Notes under the pieces: generated by a model | The model's input: only the letters and a program-made list of their open reading frames with translations | The model's database searches: none | What the model was told of the DNA's origin: nothing | Translations under genes and position numbers: made by a program | NCBI GenBank assembly: GCA_022710975.1 | Contig: JAKLGA010000001.1 | Location: forward strand, 558,001 to 622,000 | From: Myxococcota bacterium | Lineage (GTDB): Bacteria; Myxococcota; B64-G9 | Reading direction: 5' to 3' | Length of the DNA stretch: 64,000 nt | Shown: piece after piece, positions 1-10,367 of the stretch | Numbering within the stretch: position 1 is the stretch's first letter | How the letters are laid out: each line of letters starts with the position of its first letter

Positions 1-67
1 CCGGGTGCGGCGCCCCACGGCCCGGGCCGTGGATCTGACGCGCCTGTGCTGCCGCGCCGCGCCCGAG

Positions 68-310
68 ATGGGTCGGCGCCAGGCCAAGACCATCGAGGCC
101 GCCATCCTCAGCACCCTGCCGCGGAGCCGGCCCGGGATGCTGTTCGACGAGCTGGTCGATCGGCTGGCCATGCACTTGAACCCCGTGGCGTTTCCCCTGC
201 GGCGCACCGTGAGCCGCTACGCCAAGGCCGTGCAGCTCGATCTCGAGGAGCGCGGCCTGATCGAGCGCGTGCCCGGCAGCTCGCCCATCCGCCTCCGCCG
301 CGTCCGCTGA
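68..310 (+). CDS. DUF6958-like small protein
   Basis: Small protein of about 80 residues, possibly nucleic-acid-associated, function unknown. The C-terminal part (KAVQLDLEERGLIERVPGS) resembles, from memory, the conserved core of the DUF6958 family, whose members have about this length. ATG at 68 gives a protein starting MGRRQAK. The same frame is open back to the window edge with a GTG at 5, so the true start may lie further upstream. Its 3' end overlaps the convergent NlpC/P60-like gene by 94 bp. One of the two ends may therefore be slightly different in reality, most likely the Arg-rich tail of the convergent gene. Confidence 0.6.
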   Translation: MGRRQAKTIEAAILSTLPRSRPGMLFDELVDRLAMHLNPVAFPLRRTVSRYAKAVQLDLEERGLIERVPGSSPIRLRRVR

Positions 311-1416
311 GCCCCGCGCCTCCAGCGCAGCACCCGCACCCGGCTCTGGGTGTAGGCCGTGTCCCGGATGGGCTGCTCGCAGGGCGGCGCCCAGTAGGTG
401 TGGATGAGCACGTCGTTCAGGTCGAGCACCCCCAGCGGCGCCCGGTCCTCGCGGAGCGCCCCCACGTGTCCGGGGAAGAGCAGCAGATCCCCGGGCTGGA
501 TCTCGCCGGCCCCCGCGCCGATGCGCACGGGCTGCCCGCGCTCGGTCACGAAGCGCCCGTCCGCGTCCACCCGCGCGGCGCGGGCCACGGTGGAGGCCAC
601 CTCCGGCAGGTGCCAGGTGGCCCGGTAGGGCAGCTCCTTGCCCAGGCGGCGCGCCCCGTACACGATGAAGTCCGCGCAGTCCGAGCCGATCAGCCGCTCG
701 GCCTGGTGCTCGGCGGGCGGCTCCCCGGCCGAGCCCCAGATGTAGGGGGTGTTGAACAGCTCGGTGAGCCGGCCCAGGTAGCTGTCGTCGCGCCGCAGCG
801 CCACGCGGGTGACCTGGCTCGACAGCCCGCCGCGGTGGAGGCTCCCGGCCCCGGGCGAGGCGAGCGGCGCCGCCCCCTCGCGGGCCAGCTCCACCTGGAA
901 GGCCATGGTGCCGAGCCCGCCCTGCGCGTCCGCGTAGGGCGGCAGCGGGCGGGCGTCGGCCGGCCGGGACCAGGGCGCGCCGGGCGCGTCCGGGGCGGCC
1001 CAGGGGAAGGTGCGGTACTCGATCGCGTCCCAGTGGAAGCCGCCTCGGGTGTTGTTGTAGCTGTCGCCGACCGGCTGCACCTTGGACCAGGCGAGCGTCC
1101 AGCCCGCGGCCGCGGGCAGGGTGGCGGGTCTGCGCAGCCGCGCCGCGGGCACCCGCCCGTCCGGGAGCTCGACCGCCTCGGCCTCGCTCACCACCACGGG
1201 CCTGCCGTCCAGGCGGGCCTCGACCGCGGCGAACAGGGTGACGCCCTGGTCGAGCCGGGCGCGCGCGATGCCCACCCGGGCCACGCTCTCCCCCGGCCCC
1301 TGGGCCAGCACCCACACCCGCTCCGGGACGAGCTCCTGCCCGCGCGCCCCCGGCGCGGCGAGCAGCGCGAGCGAGCACGACAGCAGCACCCAGGTGCAGG
1401 GCTTCGAGCGCGTCAT
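217..1416 (-). CDS. Secreted NlpC/P60-like (CHAP/transglutaminase-fold) protein
   Basis: Predicted exported protein of 399 residues with an N-terminal signal peptide (about residues 1-26, ending APGARG/QE). The C-terminal half carries an NlpC/P60-like signature: Cys247 in SDCADFIVYGARR, a likely catalytic His317 in LLLFPGHVGAL, and the PYIWGSAG segment before the Cys, as in cell-wall amidase/peptidase folds. The first about 200 residues are an uncharacterised extension. The Arg-rich tail after residue 365 runs antiparallel into the neighbouring gene. The ATG at 1416 has no Shine-Dalgarno sequence. A TAGGCT hexamer (1423-1428, minus strand) sits only 6 nt upstream, so the mRNA could be leaderless, though no convincing -35 is present. 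Peptidoglycan or amide hydrolysis is inferred from the motif only. Confidence 0.6.
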   Translation of the reverse strand: MTRSKPCTWVLLSCSLALLAAPGARGQELVPERVWVLAQGPGESVARVGIARARLDQGVTLFAAVEARLDGRPVVVSEAEAVELPDGRVPAARLRRPATLPAAAGWTLAWSKVQPVGDSYNNTRGGFHWDAIEYRTFPWAAPDAPGAPWSRPADARPLPPYADAQGGLGTMAFQVELAREGAAPLASPGAGSLHRGGLSSQVTRVALRRDDSYLGRLTELFNTPYIWGSAGEPPAEHQAERLIGSDCADFIVYGARRLGKELPYRATWHLPEVASTVARAARVDADGRFVTERGQPVRIGAGAGEIQPGDLLLFPGHVGALREDRAPLGVLDLNDVLIHTYWAPPCEQPIRDTAYTQSRVRVLRWRRGAQRTRRRRMGELPGTRSIRPRSSRSSCTALA

Positions 1417-1528
1417 GGCCCCAGCCTACCACGCCCCCGGCCCGGATCTAGGAGGACAGGAAACTCTGATTGGCTCGGAGGAGGAGGGGCAAGGACTAGG
1501 ATTTCTTTTAGGGTAGGAGGAGGCAGGA

Positions 1529-1550
1529 GGGGAAGGGAAGGGTAGGTGGG
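1529..1550 (+). other. Canonical G-quadruplex motif in a divergent intergenic region
   Basis: Four G-runs (GGGG, GGG, GGG, GGG) separated by loops AA, AA and TAGGT, inside a polypurine tract at about 1510-1556. It lies between the divergent NlpC/P60-like gene and the ferredoxin gene. A polypyrimidine stretch (1605-1643) follows it. The 1417-1683 gap contains no other recognisable feature and no clear consensus promoter. Confidence 0.45.
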
Positions 1551-1683
1551 CGAGGCTCGCCGCGTCCACCGAGCGCCTCGGCCCGCGCCTGCCTGGTCCT
1601 CCGGCCCTTACCCTTTAAGAATGCCTTTTCTTTCTTTTCCTGGAGCGTCAGGATCGTTGCGCGGGAGGCTCCGGGTGCAGGTC

Positions 1684-1888
1684 ATGTGCATACGTGAAGA
1701 GCTGTGCGAGCGCTGCGGGGCGTGCTGGGCGGAGTGTCCGCGCGGGGCCATCGAGCGCCGCGAGGAGGGGGGGCAGGAGCGCTACCGGGTGACGCCGGCC
1801 CTGTGCGACCTTTGCCGGACCGAGGCGCGCGGGCCGCGCTGCCGGGCGGCCTGTCCGGTGGTGGGCTGCCTGGTGGAGGTCCGGGGCC

Positions 1889-1896
<8 letters not shown>
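1684..1896 (+). CDS. Small 2[4Fe-4S] ferredoxin
   Basis: 70-residue electron carrier. The first cluster motif is CxxCxxCxxxC at residues 8-18 (CERCGACWAEC) followed by Pro. The second is CxxC-x8-CxxxC (CDLCRTEARGPRCRAAC) followed by Pro, with a longer loop between the Cys pairs than in classical clostridial ferredoxins. ATG 1684 was chosen because the Cys motif starts right after it and the upstream codons look like non-coding purine/pyrimidine tracts. The redox partner is unknown; no oxidoreductase is adjacent. The stop overlaps the end of convergent mutS2 by 8 bp. Confidence 0.75.
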
Positions 1897-4270
<2,374 letters not shown>

Positions 4271-4289
4271 GGGAGCCGGGCGGGACGGG

Positions 4290-5681
4290 TCAGGGGTCGC
4301 ACAGGTCGCCCAGGCCGTCGGCGTCCGTGTCCGCCTGGTCCGGGTTGGACACCAGCCTGCAGTTGTCGCAGGCGTAACCGACGCCGTCGTCGTCGCCGTC
4401 GAACTGGGTGGAGTTGGCGACCTGCGGGCAGCTGTCACAGTCGTCGCCCAGCCCGTCCCCGTCGCTATCGGCCGTGCTCAGGGTGAACAGGTTCCAGCAG
4501 GTGTCCACGGGGTTGCGGCGCCCGTCCACGTCCGTGTCCTCGTCGGCGCAGGCCGTGCCGGGCACGTAGTCCTCGGCGGTCTGGTCCGGGTTGATCTTGG
4601 TCGGGCAGTCGTCGCAGGCGTCGCCCACGCCGTCCCCGTCGGAGTCGAGCTGGCCGCCCAGGGCCATCTCGGCGTCGGTCGCGTACCCGTCCTTGTCGAC
4701 GTCGCAGCGCAGCCGGTTGAGCGGCGCGCCGTTGAACAGGCGGTCGCACTCGAAGCCGTTCGGGGTCGCCGGGCAGTTGTCGCAGGTGTCGCCTACGCCG
4801 TCGTCCTCTACGTCCATGTCGTCGTTCTCACCGGCGGCGCCGCAGCCGGACGCCTCGATGTAGATCCGGCCACCTGCGAACAGGGACAGGGGGGCGGTGT
4901 GCCACTGCTGCCACTCGGCCGCGCTGGGTGGGCCGCCCACGCAGGTCGCGGCCATGGCCAGCTTCGCGCGCCCCTGGGTCTGGGTGCCGTCGTACTGGTC
5001 CGGCACCCCGTCCAGGTCCGCGTCGAAGGAGCCGCAGGCGAAGCTGCTCTGCAGGGCGTCGCAGGTGTCGGTCTGCTGGAGGTTCGGCATGGTCATGAGC
5101 GGAGAGTCGTGCTCCGGATCGCACTGCCGGGTGCCAGTGCCGTCGTAGCAGTCGAACTTGCTGCAGACATAGACGTCTTTCGGCGGATTTCCGTCGACAG
5201 TGATCATGCACGCGCCGGTGTTCGAGTCGATCCACTGGTCCGGCTCGTCGCACAGACAGAAGTCAGCCCTGCACTCGCACAGGCTGCGCATGCGGTAGGT
5301 GTTGGCCAGGCAGTAGATCAGCCCGGGCACCTTGGGGATGCGCTGGTTGGCGTCCGCGGCGCCGGCCGAGATGCTGATCCAGGTCTGATCGGAGAAGCAG
5401 CTGCACAGGGAGATCTCCACGGCGTCGCAGGAGGTGCAGTCGTAGTAGGGCCAGCGGGTGCTGGTGGCCTTCAGGGCCAGGTCGCAGAACTCGTCGTAGT
5501 TCGGGTCGGCCGGGTTGGTCACGCAGGCCTGCAGCCCGGGGGTGAACGGGTCCGCGTCGACCGCGTAATCGACCACCGCGTCCCGCACCGAGGCGATCTC
5601 GCTCTCGCAGGGGCTGTCACAGGCGGTCGCGCCCAGGGAGGCCACCAGGGTCAACGCCAGGATGGGGGTCAGCGCGCGCAT
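4290..5681 (-). CDS. Secreted/lipoprotein-like protein with thrombospondin type 3 Ca-binding repeats
   Basis: 463-residue exported protein of unknown function. The N-terminal hydrophobic signal (MRALTPILALTLVASLGATAC) ends at a Cys, so it may be a lipoprotein, although ATAC is a poor lipobox. The middle is Cys-rich and unrecognised. The C-terminal third contains at least five thrombospondin type 3/calcium-binding units such as DSDGDGVGDACDDCP and DTDADGLGDLCDP, a hallmark of myxobacterial surface proteins. ATG 5681 is preferred over ATG 5690 because GGAG lies 9 nt before it but directly abuts the other. A strong promoter is visible upstream (5749-5777). Confidence 0.75.
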   Translation of the reverse strand: MRALTPILALTLVASLGATACDSPCESEIASVRDAVVDYAVDADPFTPGLQACVTNPADPNYDEFCDLALKATSTRWPYYDCTSCDAVEISLCSCFSDQTWISISAGAADANQRIPKVPGLIYCLANTYRMRSLCECRADFCLCDEPDQWIDSNTGACMITVDGNPPKDVYVCSKFDCYDGTGTRQCDPEHDSPLMTMPNLQQTDTCDALQSSFACGSFDADLDGVPDQYDGTQTQGRAKLAMAATCVGGPPSAAEWQQWHTAPLSLFAGGRIYIEASGCGAAGENDDMDVEDDGVGDTCDNCPATPNGFECDRLFNGAPLNRLRCDVDKDGYATDAEMALGGQLDSDGDGVGDACDDCPTKINPDQTAEDYVPGTACADEDTDVDGRRNPVDTCWNLFTLSTADSDGDGLGDDCDSCPQVANSTQFDGDDDGVGYACDNCRLVSNPDQADTDADGLGDLCDP

Positions 5682-5748
5682 CGGATCCATCTCCGTTGTT
5701 TGGGGCCCGCGTTTCCCCCTGGGAGGGGAGGGACGTGGGCCGCACAGG

Positions 5749-5777
5749 GAGGTAGCATCCAGTCCCGGGAATGTCAA
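5749..5777 (-). promoter_or_regulatory. Sigma-70 promoter of the thrombospondin-3 protein gene
   Basis: Minus strand TTGACA (5777-5772), 17-bp spacer, TACCTC (5754-5749). It lies about 70 bp upstream of the ATG at 5681 and points at it. Confidence 0.6.
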
Positions 5778-5810
5778 GCCGCATCCGCCGCTTCGCCCCG
5801 CACCTCGGAG

Positions 5811-5839
5811 TTGAGGCCGGGCCGTCTTTCTGGTAGGGA
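5811..5839 (+). promoter_or_regulatory. Sigma-70 promoter of the TPR-kinase gene pair, probably leaderless
   Basis: TTGAGG, 17-bp spacer, TAGGGA. The -10 box ends 8 bp before ATG 5848, so transcription should begin at or within 1-3 nt of the start codon. There is no purposeful Shine-Dalgarno sequence. Confidence 0.55.
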
Positions 5840-5847
5840 AACACCGA

Positions 5848-6669
5848 ATGGGCTGGCATGCACCCCAAGCGCTCTCCTCGTGGCTCTGCGGTGGCCTGGT
5901 GTTGCTGGCCTGGCTCGGCCCTGTCGCGGCCCAGGAGCCGCCGGCCGCCCCCCCGGGCACCGAGGGGGACGCGGCCATGCAGGCCGCCGCCAAGGCCAGG
6001 AAGCCCGAAGGGGCGCTGGCCTGGTTCAAGCAAGGGGCGGAGCTGGCCCAGCAGGGCGATTACCCCGCGGCCCTCGCGCGCTTCGAGAAGGCCCGCGCGC
6101 TCTCCCCCAACTGGGCCCTGCCGCACGTCGAGATCGCGGTCGCCCACCTGATGACCGACAACGACCGGGCCGCGATCGGCGCCGCGCTGAAACGGGCGGT
6201 CGAGCTCGGCCCGGACATCCCCCGCGCGCGCTACCTGTACGGGGTGTTCCTGCACGAGGCCGGCGACCGGCCGGCCGCCGTCCACGAGCTCGTCCAGGCG
6301 CTGAAGCTCCGCCCGTCGCTGCTCGACGCGCGCTACCGCCTGGCGACGCTCTACGTGGAGGAGGGCCGCCAGGCCGAGGGCATCCAGCAGTTCGAGCTGG
6401 TGCTGACCCAGCGGCCCTCCCACCTCGGCTCCATGCGCAACCTGGCCGTGCTGTACGAGCGCTCGGGCCAGCTCGAGGAGGCGGAGAAGCACCTGCTGGG
6501 CATCACCCGGCTGCACGGCAAGAACGCCAACCACCTGACCGCCCTGGCGCGCTTCTACCAGCGGGCCGGCTGGCAGGCCAAGGCGCAGGCGGCGCTGCGC
6601 GAGGCCGAGCGGCTCGACCCCAGCAAGGATGCAAGGAAACTCCGGCCCCTGCTCAAGTCCAGATCCTGA
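5848..6669 (+). CDS. Exported TPR-repeat protein
   Basis: 273-residue protein with an N-terminal signal (LCGGLVLLAWLGPVAAQEP) and then about six tetratricopeptide repeats covering residues 50-265 (for example GALAWFKQGAELAQQGDYPAALARF and RNLAVLYERSGQLEEAEKHL, quoted in part). TPRs are protein-protein interaction scaffolds and no catalytic domain is present. It is followed after 28 bp by the Ser/Thr kinase gene, which suggests an operon and perhaps a periplasmic partner for the kinase or its WD40 domain. That link is inference. The ATG is placed by the hydrophobic signal and by the promoter immediately upstream. Confidence 0.75.
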   Translation: MGWHAPQALSSWLCGGLVLLAWLGPVAAQEPPAAPPGTEGDAAMQAAAKARKPEGALAWFKQGAELAQQGDYPAALARFEKARALSPNWALPHVEIAVAHLMTDNDRAAIGAALKRAVELGPDIPRARYLYGVFLHEAGDRPAAVHELVQALKLRPSLLDARYRLATLYVEEGRQAEGIQQFELVLTQRPSHLGSMRNLAVLYERSGQLEEAEKHLLGITRLHGKNANHLTALARFYQRAGWQAKAQAALREAERLDPSKDARKLRPLLKSRS

Positions 6670-6697
6670 GGCCCCGCGGCGTGGGGAGGGGGACGAG

Positions 6698-9600
6698 GTG
6701 AGCCAGGACCGCGAGCCACCTGCGGGTGCGCTGGCCAGCTTCGGCGGGGAGGAGCCGCCCGGGGCGCCCCGGCCGGCGCAGGACGCCGGCGCGGACGCGG
6801 TCGTCGCCGAGCACGTCGGCCGGTACGTCTACGGCCCCGAGGGCCGGACGGACCGGGCCGCGGCGGAGGCGGCCGAGCTCGGGCGGGGCGGCATCGGGCG
6901 GGTGCTGGTGGCGCTCGACACCCACCTGGGACGGCAGGTGGCGCTCAAGGAGCTCCTGGGCGGCGCGGGCGGCCTGAGCGCGGACGCGGCGGGCTCGCCG
7001 CGCCAGGCCACCGCCGCGCCCCTGGTCCGCTTCCTGCGCGAGGCGCGGGTGACCGGCCAGCTCGAGCACCCTGGCATCGTGCCCGTCTACGAGCTGGGCC
7101 GCCGGCCGGACGGCCGGCTGTATTACACCATGCGGCTCGTGCGCGGGCAGAGCCTGGCCGAGCGCCTGCGCGCCTGCGGCGGCCTGGCGGATCGGCTGCG
7201 CCTGCTGACCCACTTCAAGGACCTGTGCCAGGCCGTGGCCTACGCCCACAGCCGCGGCGTGGTGCACCGGGATCTCAAGCCGCACAACGTCATGCTCGGC
7301 GAGTTCGGCGAGACGGTGGTGCTCGACTGGGGGCTAGCCAAGGCCCGCGGCCACGAGGACGTGCGCGCGCAGGAGCTCGCCCCCGGTCGCTCCGCGACAG
7401 GGGACAGGCAACTCCCCGGGTGTCTCGAGCGGCCGCTGTCGCTCGGGGAGGATCCCTGCCACACCCAGGATGGCGCCACTCTGGGCACGCCCGCCTACAT
7501 GAGCCCCGAGCAGGCCGACGGACGGGTGGACGCCATCGACGAGCGCTCCGACGTGTGGGGCCTGGGCGCGGTGCTGCACGAGCTCCTCACGGGCCGGCCG
7601 CCCCACGAGGGCAGCACGGCGGGCGAGGTGCTGGGCAAGGTGCTGCGCGAGCCCGTCAGATCGGTGCGCGAGCGCTGCCCGCAGGCGCCCGCGGAGCTGG
7701 CCGCGATCTGCCAGAAGGCGCTCAGCCGCGAGCCCGCCGGGCGCTACCCGGACGCGCGCGCGCTGGCCGGCGAGATCGAGGCGTTCCTGACGGGCGGGCG
7801 GGTGAGCGCCTACCGCTACGGCCTCTGGGACCTGCTGCGCCGCCTCGCCGTGCGCCACCGCTCGGCGGCGGCGACCGCGGGCGTGGCGCTGCTCTTGCTG
7901 CTCGTCCTCGGCGTCCTGTCGTACCTGGGGGTGGTGGCCGAGCGCGATCGGGCGCTCGCGGCCGAGCGGGCCGAGCGCGTCCGCGCGGTCGAGCTCCTGG
8001 TGGCCGGCGCCCGGGACGCGCTCGGCCGCGGGGAGGGCCTGCGCGCGGGGGGCATGCTGCGCTCGGCCCTGGAGGCGGAGGACTCGCTGGCCGCCCGGGC
8101 CCTGTGGCGCCGGCTCGGCCAGGAGCGGCGGCTGGCGGCGCTGCCCCTGACCGGGCAGGGCTTCACCCTGGCCTTCACCCCCGACGGCGAGGAGCTCCTC
8201 CTGGCCGCCCGCTCCGGGGCCGTCACGCGGGTCGATCCGCGCACCCTGACGACCCGGACGCTGCGCTCCTCGAGCCCCTGGGAGCCGGCCGTGGCGCTGT
8301 CCCCGGACGGCCGGCGCCTGGCCCTGGCCGCGGGCGGCACGGAGGTGCGCGTGCTGGCGCTGCCCGGCGGGGAGCAGCTCGCCAGCCTGCAGACCGGGCG
8401 GGTGTCCGCCTGGGGGCTGGCCTTCAGCCCGGACGGCCGGCGCCTGGCGGTCGGCTTCGCCCACGCGCTGCGGCTCTTCGATCCGCAGCGCGGGGAGGTG
8501 TCGCGGGAGCTCGAGGTGCCAGGCGGCCTGCTGGTCTCGGCGCGCTTCCAGCCCGGCGGCGGCGGGCTCCTGGCCGCCGGCCTGAGCGACGGCCGCATCC
8601 TGCTGTGGCGGGCGGAGGACGGGCGGCCGGCCGGCGCGCTCGAGGGGCACACGGACGAGGTGCGCGAGATCGCCTTCTCGCCGGATGGGCGGCGGCTGGC
8701 CTCGGCCAGCGTCGACCACAGCCTGCGCGTCTGGGATCTCGCCCCGGGCGGCGGTGCGCGCGTGCTCGGCCAGCACGCCGACCGCGCCTACTCGGTGGAC
8801 TGGAGCCCGGACGGGAGGCTGCTCGCCTCCGCCGGAGCGGACGCGGTGGTCCGGGTGTGGGACGTGGACGCTGGCCGGGAGCTGCTCGCCCTCGGCGGGC
8901 ACACCCGCAGGGTCATGGCGGTGCGCTGGAGCCCCGACGGCCAGCGGCTAGCCTCCTGCGGTCTGGACCACGAGCTGCGCCTGTGGGACGCGTCCGCGCC
9001 GCGGCCCGAGCCGGCCGCGGAGAACCCGCCCGAGCGGGTCGAGGCCGTCGACTTCGGGCCCGGGGGGCTCCTGGCGCTGGCCCGCGCGGACGGGCTGCTC
9101 GAGCTCCGGGCCGTCGCGGACGGCGCGCTGGTGCGCACGCTGCGGGCCGATCGCGGGGACGTGTTCGCCGTGGCCTTCTCGCCCGACGGCCGCCGGCTGG
9201 CCACGGGGGGCTGGGACGGCGTCGTGCGCCTGTGGGGGGCGGACGACGGGCGGCTCGCGGCCGAGCTGCGCGGGCACCGGCTGTGGGTGCAGTCGCTGGC
9301 CTTCTCGCCGGACGGCCGCTGGCTGGCGTCCGGGGGCGGGGACGGCGACATCCGCCTGTGGCCGGCGGATGGCGACGGGCCCTCGCGCCTGCTGCGGGGC
9401 CACACGCGCGTGGTCGGCGACCTGCGCTTCGATGGCGGTGGCCGCCGGCTGGCGAGCGGCGGAACCGACGGCAGCCTGCGGGTGTGGGACGTGGCCGCGG
9501 GCCGCGAGCTGCTGGCGCTGCCCGCCGACGCGGACAGCTTCGTGGCCGGCGCCTTCCCGCCGGGCGGCGAGGAGGTGATCTACCCCGGGCCGGGCCGGGA

Positions 9601-10354
9601 GCTCCGCAGGGTGCGCCTGTCGGATGGCCGCGCCTGGTCGCTCGGCCGCCCCGGCGAGAGGCTGGCCGGGCTGGCGCTCAGCCCGGAGGGAGACCGCCTG
9701 ACGGTGCGGGCCGATGGCGCCCTGTGGATCCTGGAGGCCGCGAGCGGCCGGGTGCTCGAGCGCCGGGAGGACCTGGCGCTGTCCAGGGACTGGCGCTGGG
9801 GCTGGGGCACCTGCCAGCACGGGGCGCCCTGCGCCTGGGACTTCGCCCGGGGGGCGCCGGCCTGGCACGGCCCGGCCGGCCTGCCGGTGGTGGCCGAGCC
9901 GCGAACGCCGGAGCTCGCCCTGGCCGACCGCCTGGCGCAGGGCCACCCCGACGGCAGCCTGGAGGTCCATCCGCGGGTGGCGGGGCCTGGGGCGCGCCCG
10001 CTGGCGCTGCAGGGCGCCTCGGCCAGCCCAGTCCTCCGTCTGCTCGCGGGCCCGCCGGGCAGCCTGGTGGCCGGCTTCGCCGACGGCACCCTGGCGATGT
10101 GGTCGCTCGAGAACGGCGGGCTGCTGGACGCGGCCCGGCTGCACGGTCCGATCGTCGAGGTTCGGCTCGAGGGCGGGCGACTCTCGGCCGCCACGGGGCT
10201 CGGGGACCAGCGCAGCTGGGACGTCTCCGCGCTCCTGGCCGGTCGCTGCGAGCTCCTGCGGCAGGTGTGGCGCCGTGTCCCGGTCGTGTGGCAGGCCGGT
10301 CGGCTGGTGAGGCTCGGGCCGCCGGCGGGCCATCCCTGCTCGCCCGCGCGCTGA
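6698..10354 (+). CDS. Membrane Ser/Thr protein kinase with C-terminal WD40 propellers
   Basis: 1218-residue eukaryotic-like kinase. The kinase domain (about 60-370) shows the Gly-rich loop LGRGGIGRV, the ATP-binding Lys in VALKEL, the catalytic loop HRDLKPHN (about 189-196), the APE-like segment YMSPEQ, and DWG in place of DFG, a common variant in bacterial kinases of this type. One transmembrane helix follows at about 395-417. The remaining about 750 residues hold roughly 12-14 WD40 units of the form FSPDGRRLASxxxDxxxRxWD, enough for two propellers. With one TM helix, the WD40 part is predicted to be outside the cytoplasm as a sensor or interaction platform. GTG 6698 is preceded by GGGGAGGGGG and follows the TPR gene by 28 bp. 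The substrate is unknown. Confidence 0.9.
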   Translation: MSQDREPPAGALASFGGEEPPGAPRPAQDAGADAVVAEHVGRYVYGPEGRTDRAAAEAAELGRGGIGRVLVALDTHLGRQVALKELLGGAGGLSADAAGSPRQATAAPLVRFLREARVTGQLEHPGIVPVYELGRRPDGRLYYTMRLVRGQSLAERLRACGGLADRLRLLTHFKDLCQAVAYAHSRGVVHRDLKPHNVMLGEFGETVVLDWGLAKARGHEDVRAQELAPGRSATGDRQLPGCLERPLSLGEDPCHTQDGATLGTPAYMSPEQADGRVDAIDERSDVWGLGAVLHELLTGRPPHEGSTAGEVLGKVLREPVRSVRERCPQAPAELAAICQKALSREPAGRYPDARALAGEIEAFLTGGRVSAYRYGLWDLLRRLAVRHRSAAATAGVALLLLLVLGVLSYLGVVAERDRALAAERAERVRAVELLVAGARDALGRGEGLRAGGMLRSALEAEDSLAARALWRRLGQERRLAALPLTGQGFTLAFTPDGEELLLAARSGAVTRVDPRTLTTRTLRSSSPWEPAVALSPDGRRLALAAGGTEVRVLALPGGEQLASLQTGRVSAWGLAFSPDGRRLAVGFAHALRLFDPQRGEVSRELEVPGGLLVSARFQPGGGGLLAAGLSDGRILLWRAEDGRPAGALEGHTDEVREIAFSPDGRRLASASVDHSLRVWDLAPGGGARVLGQHADRAYSVDWSPDGRLLASAGADAVVRVWDVDAGRELLALGGHTRRVMAVRWSPDGQRLASCGLDHELRLWDASAPRPEPAAENPPERVEAVDFGPGGLLALARADGLLELRAVADGALVRTLRADRGDVFAVAFSPDGRRLATGGWDGVVRLWGADDGRLAAELRGHRLWVQSLAFSPDGRWLASGGGDGDIRLWPADGDGPSRLLRGHTRVVGDLRFDGGGRRLASGGTDGSLRVWDVAAGRELLALPADADSFVAGAFPPGGEEVIYPGPGRELRRVRLSDGRAWSLGRPGERLAGLALSPEGDRLTVRADGALWILEAASGRVLERREDLALSRDWRWGWGTCQHGAPCAWDFARGAPAWHGPAGLPVVAEPRTPELALADRLAQGHPDGSLEVHPRVAGPGARPLALQGASASPVLRLLAGPPGSLVAGFADGTLAMWSLENGGLLDAARLHGPIVEVRLEGGRLSAATGLGDQRSWDVSALLAGRCELLRQVWRRVPVVWQAGRLVRLGPPAGHPCSPAR

Positions 10355-10367
10355 GCCGGCTCGGCCC

